From: CAMLOF01 sp966692625
GTDB taxonomy: Bacteria > Pseudomonadota > Gammaproteobacteria > Burkholderiales > Burkholderiaceae_C
Length of the DNA: 5,124 bases
Assembly (NCBI GenBank): GCA_966692625.1
Contig: CBKZAG010000229.1
Location: forward strand, 1-5,124
Direction of reading: 5' to 3'
Shown here piece after piece: positions 1-5,124 of the stretch. A program made the position numbers and the translations under genes. Positions within the stretch are counted from its first letter, which is position 1. Every line of letters starts with the position of its first letter. The notes under the pieces were generated by a model. It was not told the DNA's origin, did not search any database, and worked only from the letters and a program-made list of their open reading frames with translations.

Positions 1-620
1 CCCACGCCTTCGGGCGTGCCGGTGTAGATGATGTCGCCCGGCTGCAGGTGGTAGTAGGTGGAGAGGTCGGCGATGATCTCGCGGATGTTCCAGATCAGCT
101 TGTCCACGTCGGACGACTGCTTGGTCTGGCCATTGACTTCCAGCGCGATCGCGCCCTTGTCCACCACCACACCCTCCATGGGCACGATCTCGGAGCACAC
201 CGAACCCTGCTCGATGTCCTTGCCGGTATCCCAGGGGCGGCCCTTGTCGCGCGCCACCAGTTGCAGGTCGCGGCGGGTCATGTCCAGGCCGGCGGCGTAG
301 CCGTAGACCAGTTCATGGGCGTTGGCCTCGCTCACGCGGAAGCCCGGCTTGCCGATGGCCAGCACCAGTTCCATTTCGAAGTGGTAGTTGCTGGTACGCG
401 GCGGGTAGGGCACGGTGGCGCCGCTTTCCACCAGCGTCTGGGGCGACTTGGTGAAGTAGAAGGCCTGCTCCACGCTCTTGTCCACGGGGCGGCCCATTTC
501 CACCGCGTGGGCATGGTAGTTGCGGCCCACGCAGAAGATGCGGTTGATGGGGAAACGCTCGGTCTTGCCGCGCACGGGCAGGGACTGGACGGGGGGCGGG
601 TCAAACAGGTAAGTGCTCAT
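1..620 (-). CDS. Fumarylpyruvate hydrolase (FAH family), 3' end missing at left window edge
   Basis: This FAH-superfamily hydrolase most likely splits fumarylpyruvate into fumarate and pyruvate, the last step of the gentisate pathway, in the cytoplasm. From ATG at 620, 206 codons are readable without a stop before the window ends, so the C-terminus is missing; small FAH proteins of the YcgM type are about 220-230 aa, so little is lost. Visible family marks are VGRNYHAHA (about 31-39), the ExE metal pair E82/E84 in FEMEL, and a third acidic ligand D113 in GLDMTRRD. The 29-residue step from the second Glu to the Asp fits the family. RPWDTGKD follows at 128-135, and TGTPEGVG closes the visible part. 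It lies 53 bp after the gentisate dioxygenase gene, probably in the same transcript. No clear Shine-Dalgarno precedes the ATG (upstream GAAATAGAC is weak). The family and pathway role are firm from context; an acylpyruvase or other FAH substrate is possible on sequence alone. Homologues in gentisate clusters are called NagK or MhbH. Confidence 0.9.
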   Translation of the reverse strand, partial: MSTYLFDPPPVQSLPVRGKTERFPINRIFCVGRNYHAHAVEMGRPVDKSVEQAFYFTKSPQTLVESGATVPYPPRTSNYHFEMELVLAIGKPGFRVSEANAHELVYGYAAGLDMTRRDLQLVARDKGRPWDTGKDIEQGSVCSEIVPMEGVVVDKGAIALEVNGQTKQSSDVDKLIWNIREIIADLSTYYHLQPGDIIYTGTPEGV

Positions 621-649
621 GTCTATTTCGGAGTGAAGTGTCTGGGTGA

Positions 650-662
650 CGCGCGGAGCGCG
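650..662 (-). repeat. Small GC hairpin in the dioxygenase-hydrolase gap
   Basis: CGCGC-GGA-GCGCG is a perfect 5-bp stem with a 3-base loop in the 53-bp gap between the dioxygenase stop (674-676) and the hydrolase start (620). No T-run follows on the minus strand, so it is unlikely to be a full terminator. It could stabilise the upstream mRNA 3' end or lower hydrolase expression. In such GC-rich DNA a stem this short can also occur by chance. Confidence 0.25.
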
Positions 663-673
663 GCGCGGGGGTG

Positions 674-1711
674 TTACCTCGTCTCAAAAACGCCCAGCTT
701 GCGGTGCAGGGGCGATTCGTCGGCCATGAAGATGAAGGACGGCTGGTCGGCCGAGAGGTTTTTCAGCGTCACCTCGGTGTAACCGGGGGCGCAGCAGGTG
801 TCGGCTTCGCTCAGCGTGAAGGTGGACTCGGCGATGCGCGCCTCGCTGCGGCCTTCGATCTGGTGGAACACCACGGCGGGCGAACGCACGGGCAGGCGCA
901 GGGTCTGGCCGGGCTTGAGCATCAGGGCGTAGAAGCCCAGGATGTTCTCGGCGTCGTCACCCGTTTCGGGGTTGACGTAGGTGACTTGCACGCACTCCTG
1001 CTCGGGCTGGTCGGCCGCCAGCGACAGCAGCGCGGCGCGGGTGTCGGCCCAGGGGTAGCGCAGCATGGGGTAACGCTTGTCGCTGCGCTGGAACACGGTG
1101 GTGGGCACCACGCCCGCGCGGGTCCAGGCGCGGTCGCCCCGGCTGGGGTTGACCTGCTGGCGTTCGCCGTTGATGTGGTAGCTGGCCTCCATGTAATAGA
1201 CCAGCGGCAGGTCCAGCACGTCCAGCCACACCACGGGCTCGTTGCCGTCGTGGCCGTGCTCGTGCCACAGGCCGGTGGGAGTGAGGATGAGGTCACCCCG
1301 GCTCATGGGGCACTTCTCGCCGTCCACGGTGGTGTAGGCGCCCTCGCCCTCCACGATCATGCGCACAGCGTTGGGGGTGTGGCGGTGGCTGGGTGCCCAC
1401 TCACCGGGCAGCAGCAGCTGCATGCCCAGGTACATGGCCGCGCTGGCCTGCATCTTCTCCAGGCCATGGCCGGGGTTGGCCAGCACCAGCACGCGGCGCT
1501 CGGCCTTTTCAATGGGGGTCAGCTCGCCCGCCTTGAGCAACAAGGGCTTCAAGGTCTGGTAGGACCAGTAGGTGGGCTTCGTCTGGCGGGTGGGCACCTT
1601 GGGCGGCAGCACCGCGCGCAAGCTGGGCCACAACGGCACCAGGTTGAGCTTCTTGAGTTCGTCGCGGTAGTCCTGCGGCAGGTCTTCCAGGCGGCCAAGT
1701 TCTTGACTCAT
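674..1711 (-). CDS. gtdA: Gentisate 1,2-dioxygenase
   Basis: A 345-aa bicupin ring-cleavage dioxygenase that uses Fe(II) and O2 to open gentisate (2,5-dihydroxybenzoate) between C1 and C2, giving maleylpyruvate. The length is normal for the bacterial family. The N-terminal cupin holds the iron site: PGEWAPSHRHTPNAVR supplies H109 and H111, and GLWHEHGHDG supplies H150, the same 41-residue step as the HxH...H triad of the E. coli enzyme. The intervening VEGEGAYTTVDGE and MSRGDLILTP segments are standard cupin strands. The C-terminal cupin (about 255-330) lacks a second HxH metal motif, as expected. The start at 1709-1711 is set by a good ribosome site, GGAGA, 6 bases upstream. The gene starts 18 bp after the hydroxylase stop and shares its transcript; 53 bp separate it from the hydrolase. 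Homologues are also named NagI or MhbD. A related 1-hydroxy-2-naphthoate or salicylate dioxygenase is less likely, given an adjacent gene that makes gentisate. Confidence 0.95.
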   Translation of the reverse strand: MSQELGRLEDLPQDYRDELKKLNLVPLWPSLRAVLPPKVPTRQTKPTYWSYQTLKPLLLKAGELTPIEKAERRVLVLANPGHGLEKMQASAAMYLGMQLLLPGEWAPSHRHTPNAVRMIVEGEGAYTTVDGEKCPMSRGDLILTPTGLWHEHGHDGNEPVVWLDVLDLPLVYYMEASYHINGERQQVNPSRGDRAWTRAGVVPTTVFQRSDKRYPMLRYPWADTRAALLSLAADQPEQECVQVTYVNPETGDDAENILGFYALMLKPGQTLRLPVRSPAVVFHQIEGRSEARIAESTFTLSEADTCCAPGYTEVTLKNLSADQPSFIFMADESPLHRKLGVFETR

Positions 1712-1717
1712 CGTTTG

Positions 1718-1722
1718 TCTCC
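1718..1722 (-). promoter_or_regulatory. Ribosome binding site of gentisate dioxygenase
   Basis: GGAGA on the minus strand, 6 bases before the ATG at 1711, inside the 18-bp gap after the hydroxylase stop codon. The spacing is near ideal and supports this start. The closeness to the preceding stop suggests that the two genes may be translationally coupled. Confidence 0.7.
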
Positions 1723-1729
1723 GTTGTGG

Positions 1730-2935
1730 TCAGTAGGGTGTAGCCAAGCAGTTGCTAACGTTCCAGCCGTAGAGCCATTCCATGGCGTCGTAGAAACGCT
1801 CGGCGGAGCGCCCGCGCCACAGGTCGTTGCGCACCAGGCGCTCCACCCCCTTCGCGTGGTAGATGCGGCCCATCTCGCGGCTGGACAGCACGATGCGCGC
1901 CGTGCGTGCCACGCGGGAACGCTGGTACAGGTCCAGCGCCTGGGTCCAGTCGTTGTTGTGCACGCGCAGGGCCTCGCCCAGCGTCACGGCGTCTTCCAGC
2001 GCCATGCAGGCGCCCTGGGCCATGTACTGCGTGGTGGGGTGCGCGGCATCGCCCAGCAGGGTGGCACGGCCGTAGGTCCACTGGCCAATCGGCTCGCGGT
2101 CGGCGGTGGCCCAGCGCTTCCAGCTCTTGGGCAGGTCGATCAGCTGGCGGGCCTTGGGGCAGATGCCCTGGAAGTAGCTCTGCACCTCTTCCTTGCTGCC
2201 CTCGCGCACGCCCCACTCTTCCTTGTCGCGGCTGTGGAAGGTCACCACCACGTTGTACTGCTCGCCGCCGCGCAGGGGGTAATGCACCAGGTGGCAGTTC
2301 GGGCCGACCCAGATGCTGGCGGCGTTCCACTGCAGGTCCACCGGGAAGTCCTTCTTGTCCACCACGGCGCGGTACACCACGTGGCCGGTCACACGCGCCG
2401 GGTCGCCCACGTACTGCTGGCGCACCACGGACTTCACGCCGTCCGCACCGATCAGGGCCTGGCCCTTGTAGGCGTTGCCGTGCTGGTCATAGATGGTGAC
2501 GGAGTCGGCGTCCTGCTCCACGCGCTCGATGCGCGTGCTGGTCTGGAACTCCACCTGGCCGGTCTCCTGAGCGCCTTCCAGCAGCGACAGGTGCACGTCC
2601 ACGCGGTGGATCACTGCATAGGGGTTGCCGAAGCGCTTGCGGAAGCTCTCGTCCGTCGGGATCTTGCCAACCTGGTACTCGTCGATGGCGTCGTGCATCA
2701 CCATGTAGTCGGTGTACACGGCGCGGCCACGGGCTTTTTCGCCCACGCCCAGGGCGTCGAACGCGTGGAAGGCGTTGGGGCCGAGCTGGATGCCCGCGCC
2801 GATCTCACCGATCTCGGGCGCCTGCTCGAACACCTTGACCTTGAAGCCCCGGCGCACCAGCGCCAGCGCCGCCGCCAGGCCGCCGATACCGCCACCGGCC
2901 ACCAGCACCGGCAAGTCCTTGGATTGCTCCGCCAT
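1730..2935 (-). CDS. 3-hydroxybenzoate 6-hydroxylase (FAD monooxygenase)
   Basis: A single-component class A flavoprotein hydroxylase predicted to use NAD(P)H and O2 to convert 3-hydroxybenzoate to gentisate in the cytoplasm. Numbering from the upstream ATG at 2941 (403 aa), the three family fingerprints are GGGIGG at 16-21 (ADP of FAD), the DG motif GADGV at 165-169, and the GD motif LLGDAAHP at 295-302. QYMAQGACMALEDA follows at 305-318. FGNPYAVIHRVD (104-115) and the C-terminal GRIYHAKGVERLVRNDLW (358-375) resemble 3-hydroxybenzoate 6-hydroxylases named NagX, MhbM or XlnD. I chose the second ATG (2933-2935, 401 aa) because AGGAG directly abuts the first ATG but sits 6 bases before the second; the start at 2941 cannot be excluded. 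It is first in the operon, directly before gentisate dioxygenase, which favours this substrate over the otherwise similar salicylate 1-hydroxylases. The exact substrate remains an inference. Confidence 0.92.
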   Translation of the reverse strand: MAEQSKDLPVLVAGGGIGGLAAALALVRRGFKVKVFEQAPEIGEIGAGIQLGPNAFHAFDALGVGEKARGRAVYTDYMVMHDAIDEYQVGKIPTDESFRKRFGNPYAVIHRVDVHLSLLEGAQETGQVEFQTSTRIERVEQDADSVTIYDQHGNAYKGQALIGADGVKSVVRQQYVGDPARVTGHVVYRAVVDKKDFPVDLQWNAASIWVGPNCHLVHYPLRGGEQYNVVVTFHSRDKEEWGVREGSKEEVQSYFQGICPKARQLIDLPKSWKRWATADREPIGQWTYGRATLLGDAAHPTTQYMAQGACMALEDAVTLGEALRVHNNDWTQALDLYQRSRVARTARIVLSSREMGRIYHAKGVERLVRNDLWRGRSAERFYDAMEWLYGWNVSNCLATPY

Positions 2936-2941
2936 GTTCAT

Positions 2942-2946
2942 CTCCT
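2942..2946 (-). promoter_or_regulatory. Ribosome binding site of the hydroxylase (decides the start)
   Basis: The minus strand reads GCAGGAG then ATGAACATG. AGGAG touches the first ATG with no spacer, which is too close for normal initiation, but lies 6 bases before the second ATG at 2935. The second ATG is therefore the better start. Confidence 0.7.
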
Positions 2947-2977
2947 GCGTTTAAAAGGTCGCATGCATATCATCAGC

Positions 2978-2994
2978 ATACTGACAATTAGTAT
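2978..2994. promoter_or_regulatory. Candidate MarR operator over operon -10/+1
   Basis: ATACT-GACAATT-AGTAT is an inverted repeat with perfect 5-bp arms and a 7-bp centre. It overlaps the -10 box of the operon promoter (2990-2995) and its expected transcription start near 2983. MarR dimers typically bind AT-rich inverted repeats of about this size, so binding here would block RNA polymerase. The assignment to the neighbouring regulator is an inference from position. Confidence 0.45.
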
Positions 2995-3018
2995 AGTGAC
3001 GTTTTGAAACGATGACAA
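2990..3018 (-). promoter_or_regulatory. Sigma70-type promoter of the gentisate operon
   Basis: On the minus strand the -35 box TTGTCA (3013-3018) is followed, after exactly 17 bp, by the -10 box TATACT (2990-2995). Each matches the consensus at 5 of 6 positions. Transcription would begin near 2983, giving a leader of about 48 bases before the hydroxylase ATG at 2935. It is the best minus-strand promoter match I found in the intergenic region. Confidence 0.6.
3000..3011. promoter_or_regulatory. Second inverted repeat in the promoter spacer
   Basis: CGTTT-TG-AAACG, with perfect 5-bp arms, lies within the 17-bp spacer between the -35 and -10 boxes of the operon promoter. Its centre is about 20 bp from that of the repeat at 2978-2994, roughly two helical turns. 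It could be a second regulator site, but the two repeats differ in sequence, so they need not bind the same protein. Confidence 0.3.
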
Positions 3019-3039
3019 GTAGCGGTTTCCCCATAGACT
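3012..3039 (+). promoter_or_regulatory. Tentative marR promoter
   Basis: ATGACA (3012-3017, 5 of 6 consensus positions), a 16-bp spacer and TAGACT (3034-3039, 4 of 6) could form a plus-strand promoter. Its start would fall near 3046, almost at the ATG at 3048. The -35 box uses the same bases as the opposite-strand operon promoter. A rival is TATAGT at 2992-2997, which has a better -10 box but no convincing -35 and would give a leader of about 44 bases. Confidence 0.3.
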
Positions 3040-3047
3040 CTACGCCC

Positions 3048-3527
3048 ATGGCCAACAACCCACAAATCGATTTCCCGGCTATCGACCAGCTTCCCGGTCA
3101 CGCGATCCGGCGGCTGCACCAGATATCGGTGGGCATCTTCCACCAGGAAATGCAGGACCTGAACCTGACGCCGGTGCAGTACGCTGCCCTGCGCACCGTG
3201 CACGGCCAGCCCGGCATAGACCAGCGCACGCTGGCGCGACTGATCGCACTCGACACATCCACCACCGCCGGCGTGGTGGACCGGCTGGAAGCGCGCGGCC
3301 TGCTGCAACGCAGCCTGTCCCCGGAAGACAAGCGAGTGCGACTGCTCACCCTCACGCCGGAAGGGTCGGAATTGCTTCTCCAGGCTCAAGCGGGCGTGTT
3401 GCGCGCGCAGGAACTGACGCTGGCGCCGCTGACACCACAACAGCGCCAAGCCTTCATCGAGTTGCTCAACCTGCTGGTCAAGGAAAACAACGACTTCAGC
3501 CGCGCGCCCAGCGAGACCAGCCGGTGA
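3048..3527 (+). CDS. MarR-family transcriptional regulator
   Basis: A 159-aa winged helix-turn-helix regulator of normal MarR length, transcribed away from the gentisate operon. Helix 1 (about 15-37) begins the dimer interface. LTPVQYAALRTV (40-51) opens the DNA-binding domain, LARLIALDTSTTAGVVDRLEA (62-82) covers the turn and recognition helix, and SPEDKRVRLLTLT (91-103) is the wing, with the usual D-x-R. The C-terminal helices complete the dimer. MarR proteins usually repress neighbouring genes until a small aromatic acid binds, so it probably controls the divergent operon and itself, with 3-hydroxybenzoate or gentisate as a possible ligand (inferred). An in-frame ATG at 3012 would add 12 residues, but those codons overlap the operon -35 box and the family-like sequence begins only after 3048. 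Neither start has a clear Shine-Dalgarno. MarR-type control of gentisate genes is known, e.g. NagR2 of Polaromonas (recalled from the literature). Confidence 0.88.
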   Translation: MANNPQIDFPAIDQLPGHAIRRLHQISVGIFHQEMQDLNLTPVQYAALRTVHGQPGIDQRTLARLIALDTSTTAGVVDRLEARGLLQRSLSPEDKRVRLLTLTPEGSELLLQAQAGVLRAQELTLAPLTPQQRQAFIELLNLLVKENNDFSRAPSETSR

Positions 3528-3532
3528 ACGGC

Positions 3533-3546
3533 GCGCACGCGTGCGC
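3533..3546. repeat. 14-bp perfect palindrome between convergent genes
   Basis: GCGCACGCGTGCGC fills most of the 24-bp gap between the marR stop (3525-3527) and the opposing stop at 3552-3554. It can fold as a 5-bp stem with a CGCG loop in either transcript. No T-run follows on either side, so a bidirectional terminator function is possible but unproven. Confidence 0.35.
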
Positions 3547-3551
3547 CAGAC

Positions 3552-5124
3552 TCATTCGAGCGCGACGGCCTGCGTCTCGGTCAGGTGCACCAGCAGGGTC
3601 TGGGCGTCGACCGGCCGGCTGAACAAGTAACCCTGAGCGTATTGGCAACCGTGCCGCTGCAGCCAGTCGCGCTGCGCAGGGGTCTCTACACCCTCGGCCA
3701 CCACAGACAAGCCCAGACTGCGGGCCATGGCCAGGATGGCCCCGACCAGCGCCTGGTCCTCCGGGTCGTCCACCACACCCGACACAAAGCTCTGATCCAC
3801 CTTGAGCGACTTGAGGATGAAATGCTTCAGGTAGCTCAGCGACGAATATCCCGTGCCGAAATCGTCGATCATCAGTTCGATGCCGAGGTGCCGCACACCG
3901 TCCAGCCAGTCCTTCACCAAGGCCGATGTATTGAGCAGAACGGACTCCGTGATCTCGAAGACAATGGCCGAGCTGGGCACCCCATGGCTGGCCAGGGTCG
4001 CCTCGATCAGGTCCAGCGGCAAGCCTTGGGGCACTTGGCGGCCAGACACGTTCACTGCCACCGCCAGGTGAAGACCGGCCACCCGCCACGCGGCGATCTG
4101 CCGGCAGCATTCATGGAGCATCCATGCGCCCATCTCCACGATCAACCCGGCTTCCTCTGCCACCGGAATGAAAGTGGCCGGGGACACCATGCCTCTGACG
4201 GGGTGACACCAGCGCATCAGTGCCTCGACGTGCACGGTACGCCCCGTCGCCAGTTCGACGATGGGCTGGTAATGGACCAGCAACTCGCCATTGTCCAGCG
4301 CATGCCGAAGATCAGACTCCAGTGCACGCCGCTGCTGCACGCTGTCCATCATCTCGGCCTCGTAGAACTGGTAGGTGTTGCGCCCGGACTCCTTGGCCTT
4401 GTACATCGCCAGGTCTGCGTGGCGCAGCAGTTCGCTGGCGCTGCCGCCATCACCCGGGAACACCGTGATGCCGATGCTCGCGCCTATCCAGGCCTCCTGG
4501 CCGTTCAGCTCGAACGGTTCTCCCAGAGCGGCGATGGCCTTCTCGGCGATACGCGCGGCGTCGGCCGCCTGATGTACGTGGGGCAACATCAGTGCAAATT
4601 CGTCACCCCCCAGCCGTCCCACCGTGTCGCTTTCGCGCACGCAGGCACGCAAGCGCTGCGCCACCTGCTGCAGCAGCAGATCGCCCACCTCGTGACCAGC
4701 GGCGTCGTTGACGTTTTTGAAACGGTCCAGATCGAGGTACAGCAGACCAACGGTGACCCCGTCACGCCGCGCCAGCTTGATCTCCTGGGTCAGCCGCTCA
4801 ACCAGCAGATCGCGGTTGGGCAACCCCGTCAGCGTGTCATAGTTGGCGCGGTAACGGATCTCCTCCTCGATGCAGCGCCTGCGTGTGATGTCGTGGAAGG
4901 CCGCCACCGCGCCGGCCACCTTGCCGTCTTGCAGGATGGGGGTCACCTGGTACTCGACCGGGAACAGCGTGCCGTCCTTGCGGGTGAAGTTCTCCGCATC
5001 ACTGGCCGAACTGGACCCGTCCACCAGGGTCTTGCGCACCGGGCAAGCCATGGCGCCGGACACGTTGCTCCCGGGCAGACGGCAACGGATGAGTTCGTGC
5101 GGCTCGCGTCCAATGAACTCCGCC
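3552..5124 (-). CDS. PAS-GGDEF-EAL cyclic-di-GMP enzyme, 5' end missing at right edge
   Basis: A hybrid cyclic-di-GMP protein: GGDEF domains make the messenger from two GTP, EAL domains cut it to pGpG. The frame is open from 5123 to the stop at 3552-3554, giving 523 visible residues with no true start. A GTG at 5063 lies inside the PAS domain and is not the start. Domain order is partial PAS (about 1-80, ending GAVAAFHDIT), GGDEF (about 95-255), EAL (about 265-515). LGGDEF at 171-176 is the intact cyclase site. RESD at 163-166, five residues before it, is an intact RxxD product-inhibition site. EAL-domain residues look complete: EAL 300-302, VNVSGRQ, EITES 390-394, IDDFGTGYSS from 419, LKVD 440-443, AEGVE 476-480 and Q497 in QGYLFSRP. 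Both activities are therefore possible; which dominates cannot be read from sequence. No membrane segment is visible in this part. It converges on marR with a 24-bp gap and is not part of the catabolic operon. Confidence 0.95.
   Translation of the reverse strand, partial: AEFIGREPHELIRCRLPGSNVSGAMACPVRKTLVDGSSSASDAENFTRKDGTLFPVEYQVTPILQDGKVAGAVAAFHDITRRRCIEEEIRYRANYDTLTGLPNRDLLVERLTQEIKLARRDGVTVGLLYLDLDRFKNVNDAAGHEVGDLLLQQVAQRLRACVRESDTVGRLGGDEFALMLPHVHQAADAARIAEKAIAALGEPFELNGQEAWIGASIGITVFPGDGGSASELLRHADLAMYKAKESGRNTYQFYEAEMMDSVQQRRALESDLRHALDNGELLVHYQPIVELATGRTVHVEALMRWCHPVRGMVSPATFIPVAEEAGLIVEMGAWMLHECCRQIAAWRVAGLHLAVAVNVSGRQVPQGLPLDLIEATLASHGVPSSAIVFEITESVLLNTSALVKDWLDGVRHLGIELMIDDFGTGYSSLSYLKHFILKSLKVDQSFVSGVVDDPEDQALVGAILAMARSLGLSVVAEGVETPAQRDWLQRHGCQYAQGYLFSRPVDAQTLLVHLTETQAVALE

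Noticed and set aside
48..782. A plus-strand open frame of 244 codons over the hydrolase and the end of the dioxygenase.
   Set aside because: It is antisense to the clear FAH-family gene, has the same shadow-like composition and no ribosome site that stands out.
2965..2986. A possible 11-bp direct repeat starting GCATA (2965 and 2976) in the operon leader.
   Set aside because: Only 7 of 11 positions match, so it is not distinguishable from chance.
671..3007. A very long plus-strand open frame (778 codons) antisense to the dioxygenase and hydroxylase.
   Set aside because: Both minus-strand genes have full family motifs and catalytic residues. The antisense translation is a low-complexity His/Val/Gly/Ala-rich product with no recognisable domain, as expected for the shadow of high-GC3 genes. 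It also runs through the divergent promoter region.
3012..3047. The upstream ATG at 3012 as the start of the MarR regulator.
   Set aside because: It would place the operon -35 box inside the coding region, it has no Shine-Dalgarno, and the extra 12 residues do not resemble MarR N-termini. It is not fully excluded.
5061..5063. GTG at 5063 as the start of the GGDEF-EAL gene.
   Set aside because: The same frame stays open to the window edge, and the upstream residues (EFIGREPHELI) read as part of a PAS domain, so the true start lies outside the window.
1..5124. Searched by eye for insertion sequences, attachment sites, CRISPR arrays, tRNA or rRNA genes and riboswitch-like leaders.
   Set aside because: Nothing supportable was seen. 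Nearly all of the window is accounted for by five protein genes and a roughly 110-bp control region.

Overview
The window is GC-rich throughout, with strong third-position G/C bias, and densely coding. The proteins look like those of an aerobic, soil- or water-type betaproteobacterium, most likely Burkholderiales/Comamonadaceae. That placement rests on protein resemblance and codon style, not on a marker gene. No mobile element, CRISPR array, tRNA or rRNA was seen, and no gene-free stretch exceeds about 110 bases.

Left two thirds (1-2941, minus strand): a compact catabolic operon of the gentisate pathway. Read in its own direction it encodes an FAD-dependent 3-hydroxybenzoate 6-hydroxylase, then gentisate 1,2-dioxygenase (18-bp gap), then a fumarylacetoacetate-hydrolase-family fumarylpyruvate hydrolase (53-bp gap) that runs off the left edge. 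Together these convert 3-hydroxybenzoate to gentisate, open the ring to maleylpyruvate, and (after isomerisation) cleave fumarylpyruvate to fumarate and pyruvate. The maleylpyruvate isomerase needed between the last two steps is not in the window and is the expected next gene to the left.

Centre (2942-3047): an AT-richer divergent control region between the operon and a plus-strand MarR-family regulator (3048-3527). It holds a good sigma70-type promoter for the operon (TTGTCA, 17 bp, TATACT). One inverted repeat covers its -10 box and probable transcription start, and a second lies in its spacer. A weaker candidate promoter for marR uses the same -35 bases on the other strand and would give an almost leaderless marR mRNA. 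The simplest reading is a MarR repressor that is released by a pathway aromatic and also controls itself.

Right third (3552-5124, minus strand): a convergent gene for a PAS-GGDEF-EAL cyclic-di-GMP enzyme, cut by the right edge at its N-terminal side. Its GGDEF active site, RxxD inhibitory site and EAL catalytic residues all look intact. It shares no operon with the catabolic genes, and any functional link to them is unknown.

The gene set is a recognisable variant of known gentisate clusters. I do not see an undescribed system; the most informative part is the divergent control region.
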